A DNA stretch of 64,000 nucleotides from Steromphala cineraria (lineage: Eukaryota; Mollusca; Gastropoda; Trochida; Trochidae). The translations under genes and the position numbers were made by a program. The stretch covers positions 70,933,060 through 70,997,059 of the forward strand of contig OU744721.1 of the NCBI GenBank assembly GCA_916613615.1, given 5' to 3'. Positions 35,230-47,630 of the stretch are shown here, piece by piece (positions within the stretch are counted from its first letter, which is position 1; every line of letters begins with the position of its first letter). The notes beneath the pieces were generated by a model that searched no databases, was not told the origin of the DNA, and worked only from the letters and a program-made list of their open reading frames with translations.

Positions 35230-36424
35230 TTGGGCCAGAGGAATCATTGTTCCACTCCACAAGAAAGATGACCTAAATAAAGTGAACAATTATAGAGGCA
35301 TTTCGCTAATGGATGTTTTTGGACGAACTTTCTGCTCTATTCTGAATGAACGTTTACAATGTTTTGCAGATCTCTATGAAAAAATACCCGAAGCACAAGC
35401 AGGATTCAGGAGGAACTATAGCACAACCGACAGTATTTTCACACTTCAAGGTTTAATACAGAAATATCTCTCAAAGAAAGGAGGGCGCTTTTATTGCATA
35501 TTTGTGGATTTTAGAAAGGCCTTTGATTCCGTTAATAGACAACTACTTTGGTACTCATTGATTAGGAATGATGTACATGGCAGAATACTTGACGTTCTAA
35601 TGAATATGTATTCCAAAATACAGTCTGCTGTAAGGACAAGTACCCATTCAATTTCCGACTATTTTCAATGCCTTAGCGGCGTGCGACAAGGATGCGTTCT
35701 AAGTCCTTTCCTATTTACAATATTCATTTCAGAATTTCAAATTATGTTGGAAAATGCCAATTTTAGAGGAATATCTTTGGGTCCTGAATTCATGGAATTA
35801 CTTATGTTACTGTTTGCTGATGACCTATGTGTTTTCGACGATTCGGTTATTGGACTTCAAAGGAAAATCGACATTCTACACAAGTACTGTCTAACATGGG
35901 GTGTGGATATCAATATGGATAAAACGGAAATTCTTGTGTTTCGAAATGGAGGCTATTTACGAAGTTACGAAACATGGTATTTACAAGGAGCAAAGATAAA
36001 GTGTTCAACGTACTATAATTATCTCGGAATTCTTTTTTCAACTCGTCTCTCATGGACAAAGTGTACGGAATCATTAACCACCAAAGCAAACAAGGCCCTG
36101 TTTGCTATCAAGAGATTATCCTTTAAATATCCAAATATATCAGCAAGTGTTCTTTTCAAACTCTTTGATAATAAGATAAAGCCAATATTACTTTACGGTG
36201 CAGAAGTCTGGGGATTTAAAGATAGACAAGTAACTAACAAATTCCATAATAATTTCTGTAAATTTGTTCTAGGTGTAGGGAAGCATGTTTCTAGTAATGC
36301 AGTGTTGGCGGAATGTGGTAGATATTGTATAAGTATAGATTACCATGTTAAATGTATCCGATATTGGTGTAAGTTATGTATATGTCTACTGATAGATATC
36401 CTAAACAATGTTATATTCACATGA
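35198..36424 (+). pseudogene. LINE ORF2, reverse transcriptase domain (5' part deleted)
   Basis: Coding resumes with IIVPLHKKDD and NNYRGISLMD, then EAQAGFRRNYSTTDSIF, CIFVDFRKAFDSVNRQL (first catalytic Asp), GVRQGCVLSPFLFTIF, LLFADDLCVFDD (FADD active site), WGVDINMDKTEILVF and YLGILFSTRLSW. All standard reverse transcriptase blocks from block 2 on are present in order and the catalytic Asp residues are retained. Spacing and motif style fit CR1/L2-like elements and differ from the GCRQGDPLSPY type of the LINE at 45757-54235. A frameshift occurs near 36376-36424. Confidence 0.9.
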
Positions 36425-36999
36425 AAGATTTGGATAATAGTGGTAGATCAACATGGGCATCATATGTTAGAATATTGTTGAATATGTATGGATTTGGTTT
36501 TGTTTGGTTAAGTCATGAAATTGGTAATATTGATACGTTTGTCCATAGTTTTAAAGTAAGACTTCAAGATTGTACAAGGCAAAATATTTTCAGCAGAATT
36601 AATAGTTCAACGCATTTATATTATTACAAGACAATTAAGTCATTATTGGATGTTGAGTACTATATTTCAAATATACATGTAAAGGAGTATCGGCGCTATT
36701 TATGTCTTCTACGTATCCAGCAGTTACCTCTTTTATGTAATGTTAGAAGTAATGATATTTCTGAAACATCCAAAATATGTAAAATGTGCAGCCTTTATGA
36801 ATTGGAAGATGAATTTCATTTTTTATTTGGTTGTGATGCATATACAAATTTAAGGAATTTATACCTACTTGATTTTAATTGTCATTCAGCCTTCAGCAAT
36901 TATAAAAAGGTATTGATATGTAAAGACAAAAATGTATTAATAAAATTAGCTTTATTTATCAAACATGCACTATCTAAAAGGATTTATGTTAAATATTAG
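36376..36999 (+). pseudogene. LINE ORF2, C-terminal domain with Cys-His cluster
   Basis: This is the continuation of the reverse transcriptase protein in another phase. It is rich in aromatic and basic residues and ends with CKMCSLYELEDEFHFLFGC (C-x2-C-x9-H-x4-C) and the terminal KRIYVKY. After the stop, about 130 bp of 3' UTR lead to the TACTAC tail at 37130. Confidence 0.85.
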
Positions 37000-37130
37000 T
37001 AAAATATCTATATTATTTCATTTTATAATGTTTTTGTAATTATTTAAAACATATTGTCTGAATATTGTATTTCGATTGTATTGATTGTACATGGGCCAAT
37101 GGCCTTCCTACTGAAATAAATTTACTACTA

Positions 37131-37143
37131 CTTTCAAAGTTGA
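37131..37143 (+). repeat. LINE target duplication CTTTCAAAGTTGA (3' copy)
   Basis: Identical to 32534-32546; directly follows the TTTACTACTA tail. Confidence 0.85.
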
Positions 37144-38075
37144 CCAAAATCTAAAATTTGCAAACTTCAAGGGCGGATAAATCAAAAACCTAGGCTTTTG
37201 GCTTGAAAAAAAAAGCACTTTTTTCGATTTTTGGGATAAAAATCCTTCCCAAGGGCAGGGCAACATGGCAAATGGCCAATGAAGTCTGGACTTATGAAAA
37301 AAAAAAAAATTAAAAAAATGTCTTTTCAAGTATATTTCTTCTTCCTCTGCCCTCTGTCACCTTCTCATCCTTTATTCCTGCAGTCTGACTACTTGTCTGT
37401 CAGTTCTAAGACTTTCAGGCAGATATCAATTCAAGTTTTCGAGTTATCTGCATTTGAAAAAGGTGGTATGGAAAAAGTGGAGCTATTTTGAAGTGCACAC
37501 TGGGAAAGGTATTGAGTATTCGCGACTTCTGAGGCTAACGTACCAAAGGAGGGGGCCTCAACTATATAATATGTAAGTTTGAGCGCTTTCGTGCCAGTGT
37601 TAGCAGGGGCCAAAGTTCATACGAAGGGCAAAATGCACTCATTACTTTGGGCTGAATCCTGTCATTGTCGCTTTGCGACTATATTTTTAAGATTTCGATT
37701 TCTTTCTTGTAAAAGTGACTCTTTGAGGAAGTCATTTTTGTTCCGCTCATAATTCTGATATCTTTTGTTCACATGAGCCAGTTGATGTACTCTCAGTTTT
37801 TTTGTATGGTTAACTTCTTTCTTATGATCCAGTCACATTGAAAGGACATTGAAGATTTTATTAATACAATAATGACTATATAAGAATCATAAATGTCTGA
37901 AAAAGACATTGTTAGTTTCATAAGAGCTTATATAGCTTACATGCAATCAGAAAGTATATATCTGCATTTTCATTGACTTTTAAACAAATCAAAACAGTTT
38001 TGCAATTTTGTAGGAATCCTTACTAAGTGTAGTTGTATCTTAGTTTCTATAATCACTTAGGGAAGCGGGGGTATA
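37144..38075. other. Right part of the TACCCC element; no gene
   Basis: It resumes the TIR element interrupted by the LINE and contains an A-rich run (37299-37320), a further copy of the AAGTGACTCTTTGAGG motif near 37711 and the right terminus. Short frames at 37108-37613 have no recognisable content. Confidence 0.5.
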
Positions 38076-38209
38076 AAAAGTGAGCTTGCTCACTAATTCT
38101 CTTGTTTTGATGGCCTCCAATCAGGCATCTCCCCTTCTATCCCACAAACTCGTCGTAATAGAACAGAGGCTAAATCAAGATGACTTGATCTGCCTCTGTG
38201 GGGAGAATG

Positions 38210-38218
38210 CATTACATG
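38210..38218 (+). repeat. 9-bp target duplication CATTACATG (right)
   Basis: Matches 30982-30990. Confidence 0.8.
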
Positions 38219-38418
38219 TTGCTGTTACATTTTAACCAATGCAACTATATTTTAGCTGACTTCAATTGGAACGATAATTGTTTCCTCTTTTCTCATTAAA
38301 AACGCACCTTGCTTAAGTTTTGTATACTCATTAAAGAATACATCTATGACTATTAGTGTTAAAAGGTTATCAATTCAACTTTATTCTGGCAACTATGTAT
38401 CTTATATTTGTCAAAATA

Positions 38419-38778
38419 CATTCTCACCCCACAGAGGCAGATACAGTCATGAAATGTTGATACAGCCTATGTTCTAACTTGCCGAAATACGTTGGTTCCG
38501 TCAGTTTCCCCTGGCGGAAAAAGAATTGCACCAAAATCTATTTGAATTTTTTATCAAACGACAACGCTTCTTGCATGGAAAGGGTGGTCTATATCACAAT
38601 GCTTTTTGCAATTATTCACTAGCGAAAATTATGATTTTAGAACAGCGTCCCTGATTGCACAACTAACTTTGATTGTCTCCAATCAGGCATCTCCCATGCT
38701 ATCCCACACTGTCGGCGTAATAGAACAGAGGCTGAATCAACATTTCATGACTTTGTGTGCCTCGGTGGGGAGAGAATG
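38419..38778. mobile_element. Second copy of the CATTCTC-ended MITE
   Basis: 360 bp, inverted ends CATTCTCACCCCACAGAGG and GGTGGGGAGAGAATG, with the central GATTGCACAACT region intact. The 9-bp flanks GTCAAAATA and GTAAACACA match at 6 of 9 positions, a plausible decayed duplication. It lies only 200 bp from the nested copy and shows how that copy looked before the 6.8-kb insertion. Confidence 0.8.
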
Positions 38779-40304
38779 GTAAACACAGAACTTTATAATC
38801 ATTCAGTAAATGACTAAATCATGGTTATTTAGATCGTTGATGGTCATGTTGTGACAGTAGAATGATACGACTCTTGTTCTAGTCGACAAATAACATTACA
38901 TTCACGTTACACAAAATTGTTAAACTCTGTTTTATATCAAGCAATATCAATAAGAATATGATGTTATTATTTCGTCAAATTATCGTATCATTTATAGAAA
39001 ATTTAGGCATTATTTTGTTATATCATTTAGGGAATCAGTGAAACAAAAATCCTTAAAGAAAATCACTTTCCCCTTTCTAAATTGTAAATAGTTTTTGCTC
39101 AATATTACATGAAGTGTAAGCTGAGCGTTTAGACTTTTATGTTATACCTTACAGAATGAACCATCTTGTATATCAAATCAAACGTTCCTGCATTGATTCA
39201 AATAATTTATAACACCATAAGTAATCCAACTCGTGTGCGATTCAATGCGTATAGAAATAAGCCTTTCATTCGGAGGGTTCAATAAAATGTGTCAATTGAA
39301 ACCATAGCCTGACACCTTTACAGCAAAAATGAATCTTCACAAGAAGTCTCGAATTCGACTCAAACATTTATATCCTTTCTCCAGCCACAGCAAAGTATCA
39401 GAGTCAATGACATACATCTATTAACATCGCTTCTCTTGTAAATCAAAACCCTTCAGTACAGTACTGTAAAGTCTGAGACTACATATAATGCAAATGTCAG
39501 CTATGTGTATCATGTATCAATGCTTAGTCGGCGCATATCTTTTTTCTCCTAAAAGTACATTAAAAACAAACTATATACATGTATAGTGGTAACATCACGT
39601 TTACAAAGGAGTAACAAGGTAGAATATAATCAATTATTGCATATAATAGACATTATGTTCAGACAACAAGAATTGTAGGTCGTGTATGATAATGTCTAAA
39701 ATTTTGAGAAAGGATGGTGACTAGTACTGAATTTTATTTTATTAAACTGTGATTTTTTAATAGAATTAAAGGCTTTCAGGTCTCACTGATAGCATATGTA
39801 ATTGATTTTCTTAGGTGTAATAAGCACCTTGCAATCAATTGAAAATAAGACACTCTACTTCTGAGCTAGCAATCCCTGTACAGTTCTCATATAAGCTAAC
39901 TATGTGTAACATAATCAGTATAAAGATGATCTTATGGGTGTAAATGAGCTGTACACTTAGTCCAAAAACAATAATTCATAACCATCAACATCACACAGAT
40001 ACAATGTATCAGGTTGGTTGGCCTTCATGACTCCCTAATACTAAGAGACCCACTATATGTCATTTGAACTTAATTTTTAGTTTCAATATCCATGGTCTCT
40101 AAGTAATGATTATTAGGTATGATATTACTGTGGCCGGTAATTGGGCGTCTGACAAGATTATCGAACCTTATCAGTGTCTTCGTCATATAAAAAACACAAT
40201 CAATTACTATTGCTTTCAATTGATTCAACTGATACAGAATATTTTGAACTGTCAATGAGATGTCAAATGTCTTTTTCACTAACATTATCATCCCATTACT
40301 CAAT
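38779..40304. other. Stretch between copies A and B; no gene
   Basis: AT-rich, no long frame, no repeat family recognised. Confidence 0.5.
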
Positions 40305-40415
40305 AGACACCATCGTTCACTTGCAGTAAACCAACAACTGGAAAATAATGGTGTAACACGAATTTCATGGCCAGGAATGTCACCTGATTTGAACCTGCAT
40401 GAAACACGGGCATAA
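40305..40415 (+). pseudogene. Tc1/mariner transposase fragment
   Basis: A 36-residue frame contains LAVNQQLENNGVTRISWPGM followed by SPDLN, the conserved region before the last catalytic residue of Tc1-like DDE transposases (usually W-P-x-x-S-P-D-L-N-P-I-E). NPIEH is replaced by NLHET and a stop follows after six residues. Upstream and downstream parts are not recognisable. A dead relic. Confidence 0.75.
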
Positions 40416-41925
40416 CTGACCTCTGGTCATTTTATTTTGATGTCTAACGATTTGGCCTGCTAATTGTCAACGCTGCCTCATTGGAATATTTGGATTCAAG
40501 AATACTTTCTATGGCTTTTCAAACCCTGGCGTTGATCACAATCGGCCCGGCAGAGCTCTCCATATTCTCAGGAACACTCGTAATTAGTCACATCAAAATA
40601 CTGGTCGAAATTTGCAATCGTGCAATGTGTGAAGTAGTTTACTTTCAATAGACTAACAATAATTTACATATTACTTTTGTATTAAAAATGCTGCCCCATT
40701 CTCACTAAACAATGACCAAAACATAACAATGTAAGGTACCATCATATTACATACAAGTAAAGCTTGTTTAATAATTCTTTAAATATATTATCTTCCATGC
40801 AAAAACATAAAAACTATCAAATACTCCGAAAAGGCAGACAGAAAAAATATTATATGATTTATCGATTATCATTTGTTCATCAGTCATTTGTCTGAACATG
40901 GCTCTTGAACAGATCTAACATCAAACACTGAAGTTGTACAGTGAACGCATCATGATTTAACTACATCAAATTTTAAGGTTCTGAAAAAGATTGATAAATT
41001 CTAAACATGTTTTGTTCTCGCTGTTTAAATGCGCTCTCGTTTTGTATCCTGTTTAGAAATTAATGCATTTTGATATTTGTTTCTTCAAAAAAACTTTCTA
41101 TAGACATTGATAAATGGAACCAAAAAGCATGTTCTTTCTTTTAGGCAACCTTTAGGTGATTAAATGAAACATTTAATGACGAAGCACATACATGTTAATG
41201 TAACTGATAACATATCTCAGACATAGTTTCATCAATATTGATAAACTGTTAACCATGCATTATATGTTTATGGAAACAACACGTGCAATGAGAAGTTGTT
41301 TCGTAGAGGAGATAGACTTGCCTCATCTTTAAATTATATTTTAACACACATAAGTATTGACTTATCTTATGAACAAAACATCAGATTGAATAAGGATAAT
41401 ATGTAGATTGTCTTTCACATCAACCTCAATAATAACAAATATATATAAATATGTACCATCATGCTGACCTTGACCTTCTTATAATGTGGCGATTCTAATC
41501 AATAAAATTGTACGTTTTGATTTCAAAGACGCATAATGTTTATTTCTAACAATAAAAATGTTACTTTGGGATTCAGCAGTGTTCATTGATAGTTTTTTAC
41601 AAATCAATCATTTATCAATTGTGTATGTTCAAGTTTAAATGCCCTACAATAACACAACGATGCATTACCTCTGGATTGGTGATATGGGAGAACGAGAACA
41701 ACGATTTTTCAAAATACTTAAACATTATGATCTTTTGGGTGAATTTTATGTTGAAATTATTTATTCTTAACTTGAATTAAACGGTTTAATTGTAACAATT
41801 TATCGTATTTGAATGATCACTTAGGAATATTTTTAGTATCATAGGGAGAAAATAATGCCATTTTTAAGTTCAACAAATTCTTTTTAACTCATGTATTTTA
41901 CAAGATTTATTTTACCCGCGCGTTT
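40416..41925. other. Unassigned sequence up to the start of copy B
   Basis: Possibly some further Tc1 remnant to about 40600 (CCCTGGCGTTGATCACAATC region), otherwise nothing recognised. The frame at 41586-41780 has no identifiable content. Confidence 0.4.
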
Positions 41926-44120
41926 GGGAGAGTGTAGAGATGAAAAGACAATATATGTATTCAACGCTCGAGTATCTTCTCCCCGTCAATTGTTTATTGA
42001 TTTCCTGTCAACTTGTCAGAATGAATTTTGATTGATATAAGACAGCAAATCTTATTCATGTGTAATTTCCTAAAAAAATGCCATGCTATCGTTTTCGCAT
42101 CAATACTGCCTTGTGCCTTGGTATTGTTGGTCAGATTTTAGGAGAAACCACTTAAATCGAAACGCCAGACTGTCTGAGAAACGTCAATTACATGTCCTAG
42201 ACGCTTGTGTATATATACATGTAAATGCTCACTCTTAGCCTACATAGTTCATACATCTTGTTCAGAAAGAAGCATGCTCATATGAACCAAATGCTTGAAC
42301 CAATATTTAATTAATAATGCTAAAACACGTTGATAATTCTAGTTACATTATATCCTTTATTGATCAGTGAAACAAAGTTTAAATCGTTGATGAAATGATA
42401 CTTTAAAAATGCTAATTTCCTGACAGATCAAACAGACCAAATTAACCCTCTTATACTTGTATTTCATTCTAATGGATGCTGACTACCATACGCAATCATC
42501 TTGATACTGAAGTCTTACCGGACATACAGTAATAGATAACCAACAAACATTACTGGTAACGTGATCTTTAAGGATCTGAAATCCACGCATTTTGCATGTA
42601 CAAGGGATTGATAGATGGATTCATAACGTATGGTATATCTGGCATTTATTGAAAGTTTGTGCTATCAAAATTGGAAACAGAGAGACAATGACAAATGTGA
42701 AGCCATTGAGTTCTTTTCAATCTCCTAGACCATCGGTCAACTTGTCAGGAATATAGAACTTGTACAGATATATAAAGAGATACAGATATATAATCCAGAT
42801 ACTGCAGGTGAATAGAGCAAGTATCACGATTTGTCTACATCAAATCTTGAAATCAATCCTATCTATTCTGGTGATCAATCCTTTCTATTCTATATATGAT
42901 ACAACAAAGATATATTATTTTCCTGATTGTTTTCTTTTATTTTTAGAACCCTTGTGAATAACACTATTCTCCAGAAACAATATGATTACAGACGGACAGG
43001 ACGATGACTTTTCCCCAAGGCATTAAATTCTGGAATAAACTGTGAATAAATTTATGACTCTTTTTTAAAAAAATGTTGATTTTGTAATAATTTCTTCAAA
43101 GAAAGATCGTCCATGTAGACAATTTATGAAATTACAATTGAATTTATAATGGTACTGAAATTTCACCCATTTTATGAAGGCAAATATCCAAAAGATGCGA
43201 AACGTTATCCGGATGAAACTTTCTTCCATTTACTACTAAATTATGGTTTTATCAAACCATACGATTATTTCTACAATCACATCGCCTTCTTTTTGATCAG
43301 GCAACGTTTGTTGCTGAAAAAGGTGGGGTTGCTTAACTTTCTTCCGTATGTATATAAGGGATACAACAACATTAATCAGATCAGAATGAATGCAGAAATA
43401 CATCCTAAATTGCAAAGCTACAAACAAAGAATGATACATTGCGAGACACAAATGAATTCTACTTAGTTCGGAAGAAGAAAATGACTTCAAATGGTTACTC
43501 ATCCCCCGAAGAAATCTTATACAATCATTGATAGCGAAATAAAATGAGTGAAATTCTCGTGAAACTTTCAGTTTCTACCCATTTCCCAAAAACATATGCG
43601 TGATGGAAAATCAGGTTCATTAACATTGGTATAATGGCAATTGGAAGTAAATCTATCAAAAAACAGAACGTCAGTAAATGTCTACTCAAATAAAAAATGA
43701 TCAAACAAAATGATGAAAAGGTATTGTCTCATAATTCTCAATTTAAAAAAAACGCTGTTGACTTATTCAGATAACTGGTGTTTCAAACTTTTCCCTGAAT
43801 GAAAATACATCTTTAACCAGTCTAAACATGTCTTGTCAAATCAATACTTTGAGACTTAGGTTTAAATACAATCTCTAAAATAAGATTTGGTCTTAATGCC
43901 GTCTCTTGGCGCTGGTTTATGTAAGGATATTAATATAACAAGAGGATTTGTAATAATTACTATTGGATCTCAGCTACTCGGAAACATGGACAAAACTGTA
44001 AAATGCTTTCTGGCTGCATTACTAACTGGCATTAACGTGGCCTTACATGGTGAAATTGTCTGTCTAACGGCGAGAAGGCCGTTTAAAATTCATTTTCATG
44101 ACACTTTGAACCCTTTAAAT
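41926..44120 (+). repeat. Segmental duplication, copy B, first part (pairs with 2785-5090)
   Basis: Same orientation as copy A with frequent indels. Open frames at 43149-43466 and 43887-44129 are not maintained in copy A over their full length, so I do not annotate them as genes. Confidence 0.8.
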
Positions 44121-45746
44121 CGTGTTTGACAATATAACGAAATACATTTTTTGCTGCAAAATATTCTGAACACAAAGGTTGGTATTCACTCTTTTAATAT
44201 TTTGGAATTTAGTAAACACATAATTGCTATTGTATTTCATATTTGTCATTTCATTTGTCGATAAACTGAATCAAAATATCATTTCTGAGTCAGTATGAAC
44301 CTTTCACTCATTAAATAAAACATGATGAACTTCAAGAAGAATCCTAAAACAGAACATAAAAACGTCTTGATTATATATAGACAAGATAATGCATGTTGCT
44401 TCTGACGATAAAAATAAGAAAATCAGTTTACAGTACATGATCTTAAATTTGAATCAAAATTGAGATAACCAATTGATGATTATAAATATTTTACCCATGA
44501 CTTTAAATGAACGTTTGTTATTAATCATTAATATCCTTATTACCACGAAGAAATGTTATAGAGTTATTCAAACATTGCGTCAATGATGCCTACGACCGAC
44601 TACAACATAATTTTAAAATAAAGATAAAAAAATATCTCAATCTTCTATCACTTCACTAGTGGTTTTAAGATATCAATCTCCTAACACAGTTTTAAAGCAA
44701 AGGCTTTTTATGTGAGTTTTAAGTACCTCACTTGCAAACAAATCATGTATTACTTTGTCATTGATGACTTACATGTCAAATTTGGGTCAACATGTTTGCA
44801 GGTGTGTGCTTTTTGCGTTTTGGTCCCTTTGCCTTTAATCAAGTTCACTGAAATAAATTCTCAAGGAAATAATTAACTTCAGTTAACAGAGACATGTCAT
44901 AGTTTTGCTATATTCCAATCTGTGATTTAAAGTATTTATGGTCAAGGATAGGAGAATTATTGTAAATCAAACAAAGTATTTTGCCGGACCGAGCTGAGAT
45001 TACAGCTCATTTACATATTGTATTTGCATCAGAAACATACATTTTTCTACTGTGAAATGTTTTCTGGACATGAAAATTACACGTTTTGTTTTAGAAACTC
45101 ATACAATTCGGGCGATTTATCAAAATCTGAAATAAAAGTTTGGAAAAAAAAATTCAAATTACAAGTTCAGTCCAAAAAAAGAAATAATCTTCAAAAAGCA
45201 TTAGATTTCTATGGGTACCATACCTATATCTCCCAGAGGGATGTTATTGATGCTGTCTAATAACAATGACTTATGGAAGGTCTTGCATACAAAACAAAAG
45301 GATTTTCAATAATTACGAAAGGATTTGTTTTCTCAAGAAAAAGGGAAAGTTCCAATTGCTTCTTAGGGTTGCATTACATGTTAGCTAAAACAGTGTCTAA
45401 CATGTTATACTTGTCACTCACTCTGTCTTGCGAGATCACAGCAGCTTAAATAGATGTTTGCATTAACAATATATATTTCATGTGTTCTTAGCATTTACAC
45501 TTGCTGTCAAGCTTGTTAGGGGTGTTCTTTTGCGAGTTATCATAGTGAAAAAAAACTACGTTTTTCAAAGTATTGGAAATGAAAGGATGACTTTAATTTG
45601 GTAAAGAGTTTTATATATTTAATAGATAAAAGCATACATGTAGGATTATCACATTCATGGTGACCACAATGTTTTAGAAAATAAATCTTTAAACGACATA
45701 TGGTCATAAAGTTTAATTTTAAGCAATACTTGTTTTCTATTATCAT
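44121..45746. other. Copy B-specific stretch before the LINE, with a partial third copy
   Basis: Part of the 11.7 kb that separates the two halves of copy B. The piece at 45370-45460 resembles 8855-8930 and 57735-57815, so a third, shorter duplicate exists here; its continuation appears beyond the LINE near 55395-55520. The 80-codon frame at 45018-45260 has only a vague resemblance to hAT-type transposase sequence and is not called. Confidence 0.45.
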
Positions 45747-45756
45747 AAAAACATTC
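45747..45756 (+). repeat. Target duplication of the Tx1-like LINE (AAAACATTCA, 5' copy)
   Basis: Matches 54236-54245. The first few A residues of the 3' copy cannot be told from the poly(A) tail, so the certain part is ACATTCA. Confidence 0.7.
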
Positions 45757-45962
45757 AGAGGACTTCCGGTTTGCGCATGAGAGACGAATAGACGTGTTTT
45801 TGGCGGGCTCAAGCCACCAATCTTAATCGATGTTAATCTAACATAAATGGGCCATTACATGTGAATCACTGACGTTCTTGTGAAAACACAGTGTGTCTAC
45901 ATTCGTCGTTGTAAGTTTTTATATGATATTTGACTTTTCAACTTTGAAATTATTCATGAAAT

Positions 45963-46748
45963 ATGACGAGCAAACCGAACACTAGATCAAGCCCTTCGTT
46001 GGAAGAAATAGTACTTGCAGTTGAACAAAGGCTTGCCACTCGTATGGACAATATGAACATTGAAATACAATCATCGATAGAGTCTATTAAGTCAGAAATA
46101 TCTTCTCTACAAAATAACTTTGAAAACATCGAGCTGCGTGTCGGTGTACACGACACGGAAATACAACTGCTCAAAGATGAACTTGTCAAAACTCAAAATG
46201 AAAAGCAATTCTTGGAGAAGCAGTTCCTGCTGAAAGACATCCATGATAGGAAAGTTAATTTACTCTTTTATGGCGTTACGGAAACGCCAGAAGAAAACAC
46301 TGAACGTGCGTTGAGGTCTTTTATGATCAACATGCTCAACTTTAGCGAGCAAAGAGTAAATGACATTTTTTTTAAAGTCGTACACAGACTCCCTATCTCA
46401 GAATATCAGAAAAAGAACACGCAATCACCCATCAAAACCATCATCGCAACCTTTGTGTACATGCCAGATAGGGAGCCAGTGTTCGGGGCGAGAAAACTAC
46501 TAAAGGGTTCCAAGTGTAGTATCCAGACTGACCTCCCCCCGCTCATGAAGAAGAGGAGGGCCATCCTTGGGCGCCAGAGTCGAGAGATCCAAGAGAATAC
46601 TGGACTGTGGAGCAGAGTCAGCGTCCAGGGGACAGACATCTACATCGAACCAGGGATCCCAAAGTTCCAATGTCACCGTGGGTTAAATATGACTAAAATC
46701 ATCAATGTGAACTATATGGCGTACGACAAAACTTATATACATGTATAA
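45963..46748 (+). CDS. Tx1/L1-like LINE ORF1 protein
   Basis: 261 codons from MTSKPNTRSSPSLEEI. Residues about 15-95 have heptad-like coiled-coil composition (AVEQRLATRMDNMNIEIQ to KQFLEKQFLLKD). An RRM-like domain starts at KVNLLFYGVTETPEEN. The C-terminal part contains ARKLLKGSKCSIQTDLPP and MKKRRAIL, the basic C-terminal domain of L1-type ORF1 proteins, which coat element RNA. The frame is intact in this copy, in contrast to ORF2. The ATG at 45963 is the first in frame after the 206-bp leader. Confidence 0.85.
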   Translation: MTSKPNTRSSPSLEEIVLAVEQRLATRMDNMNIEIQSSIESIKSEISSLQNNFENIELRVGVHDTEIQLLKDELVKTQNEKQFLEKQFLLKDIHDRKVNLLFYGVTETPEENTERALRSFMINMLNFSEQRVNDIFFKVVHRLPISEYQKKNTQSPIKTIIATFVYMPDREPVFGARKLLKGSKCSIQTDLPPLMKKRRAILGRQSREIQENTGLWSRVSVQGTDIYIEPGIPKFQCHRGLNMTKIINVNYMAYDKTYIHV

Positions 46749-47630
46749 TTTAGATGATAATCATTTTGATATGATCTTGGAAATACTTACCCTGATATAT
46801 ATACATAAGTACAAATACAAGTGTAACACTTGATAAGATCTGTTTAATAAGTAAAAGAACATGTCAATCCTATATATAATGCTGATATAATTTTCAGAAC
46901 AAAATGGCGCAAGTTATTTCATATTCAAAGATTATTGTCAAAATGATATCATCAACTTAAAAAAGTAAATCTCTTTTGTTTATTCTACCATGAATGTGAT
47001 GAATACTAGATTCTGATTGGTTCTCCTGGAAAATCAAGCGTGATCAATTTTGGATTGAACGTCCTCTGATTGTGAGGCCGCTTCACTGCGCATTGATACA
47101 GCCGACTGGCAATTTCAAAACTGGTATTCTGCTGTTTACTGAGATTAAAACTTTTAAAAAGTAATTAACATGTTTTATTTACGTGTGTTTACGAGGGATG
47201 ACCTAATAATTTGAAGTAGATAGAGTATTTTATTCAAAAGAAAAAGTTTCAGTGGTCAATCACGCCACACGCAGCGGGCTTCCTACGATTACAGCAACAA
47301 TACAGTGACGTCATTTACGTCACAGTGGTTTTCTGTTAGAATCATCTATTTGATTGATAGGGATATCTCAGTCTATTCTGGCATCAAGTAATGGAAGCAC
47401 ATGTTTAAAACGGTACGATATTAATAGCTGCGTTGAACAAAGTCAGAAATCTATTTGATGGACACCCAATGATAGATTTACCTTTGCATTCGGCTTAATT
47501 TTATTTTAAATACCAAATAGCAAAACCCCCGGCACAGACGAGTTTATTTTTGTTGCCGGAAGTGAGGACATTTTACAAAGTGCAATTCGCTTATACAAAG
47601 AGTTCACGATTAAAATCGTCATGGTAGAAT
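46749..47630. other. Spacer after ORF1; possible extra insertion
   Basis: Non-coding. Contains TGACGTCATTTACGTCA at 47306-47322. Since L1/Tx1 elements usually have little space between ORF1 and ORF2, most of 46750-49290 is probably inserted sequence. Confidence 0.4.

Larger units (their letters stand above)
32547..37130 (+). mobile_element. APE-type non-LTR retrotransposon (CR1/L2-like) with 2A-like peptide
   Basis: A nearly full-length LINE of 4584 bp bounded by a 13-bp target duplication. It has a short 5' leader, ORF1 (32651-33691), and a broken ORF2 (about 33707-36999) with endonuclease, reverse transcriptase and a Cys-His tail. The 3' end is TTTACTACTA, a short tandem tail rather than poly(A), as in CR1/L2-type elements. 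ORF2 has at least one stop, two or more frameshifts and an internal deletion, so this copy cannot move by itself. Confidence 0.9.
31234..38075. mobile_element. TACCCC-ended TIR element carrying a LINE
   Basis: It begins TATACCCCGCTAC and ends GCGGGGGTATA, consistent with TA duplication around short inverted ends. The right limit may extend about 30 bp further, to a GTGAGCTTGCTCAC palindrome. Comparison with the MITE copy at 38419-38778 shows the insertion point just after GATTGCACAACT. It holds three scattered copies of AAGTGACTCTTTGAGGAAGT (near 31369, 31540, 37711), a ~210-bp direct repeat (about 31640 and 32290) and a CGTCCGTCCGTCC tract near the left end. No transposase is visible; the only proteins belong to the nested LINE. 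Confidence 0.7.
30991..38209. mobile_element. MITE interrupted by a 6.8-kb nested insertion
   Basis: The ends are long inverted repeats beginning CATTCTCTCCCCACAGAGG on the left and ending CCTCTGTGGGGAGAATG on the right, with at least 60 bp of similarity including AGCCTCTGTTCTAT. A 9-bp direct repeat flanks them. Without the nested insertion (31234 to about 38105) the element would be about 350-380 bp. An uninterrupted relative lies at 38419-38778. The 9-bp duplication fits MULE-type or similar transposition, but no transposase is encoded. A peptide that seems conserved among the four arms (EQRLNQHDLICLCGE) is only the inverted repeat translated. Confidence 0.85.

Noticed and set aside
43149..43466. 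105-codon plus-strand frame in copy B
   Set aside because: Copy A (around 4230-4390) does not preserve the frame, and no domain is recognisable.
43887..44129. 80-codon frame containing RGFVIITIGSQLL, with a related open stretch at about 4870-5020
   Set aside because: Differences between copies mostly change amino acids and the downstream part loses frame; conserved probably only because the duplication is conserved.
45018..45260. 80-codon frame with SEIKVWKKKF, faintly like a hAT transposase C-terminal region
   Set aside because: The similarity is too weak and no neighbouring transposase motifs were found.
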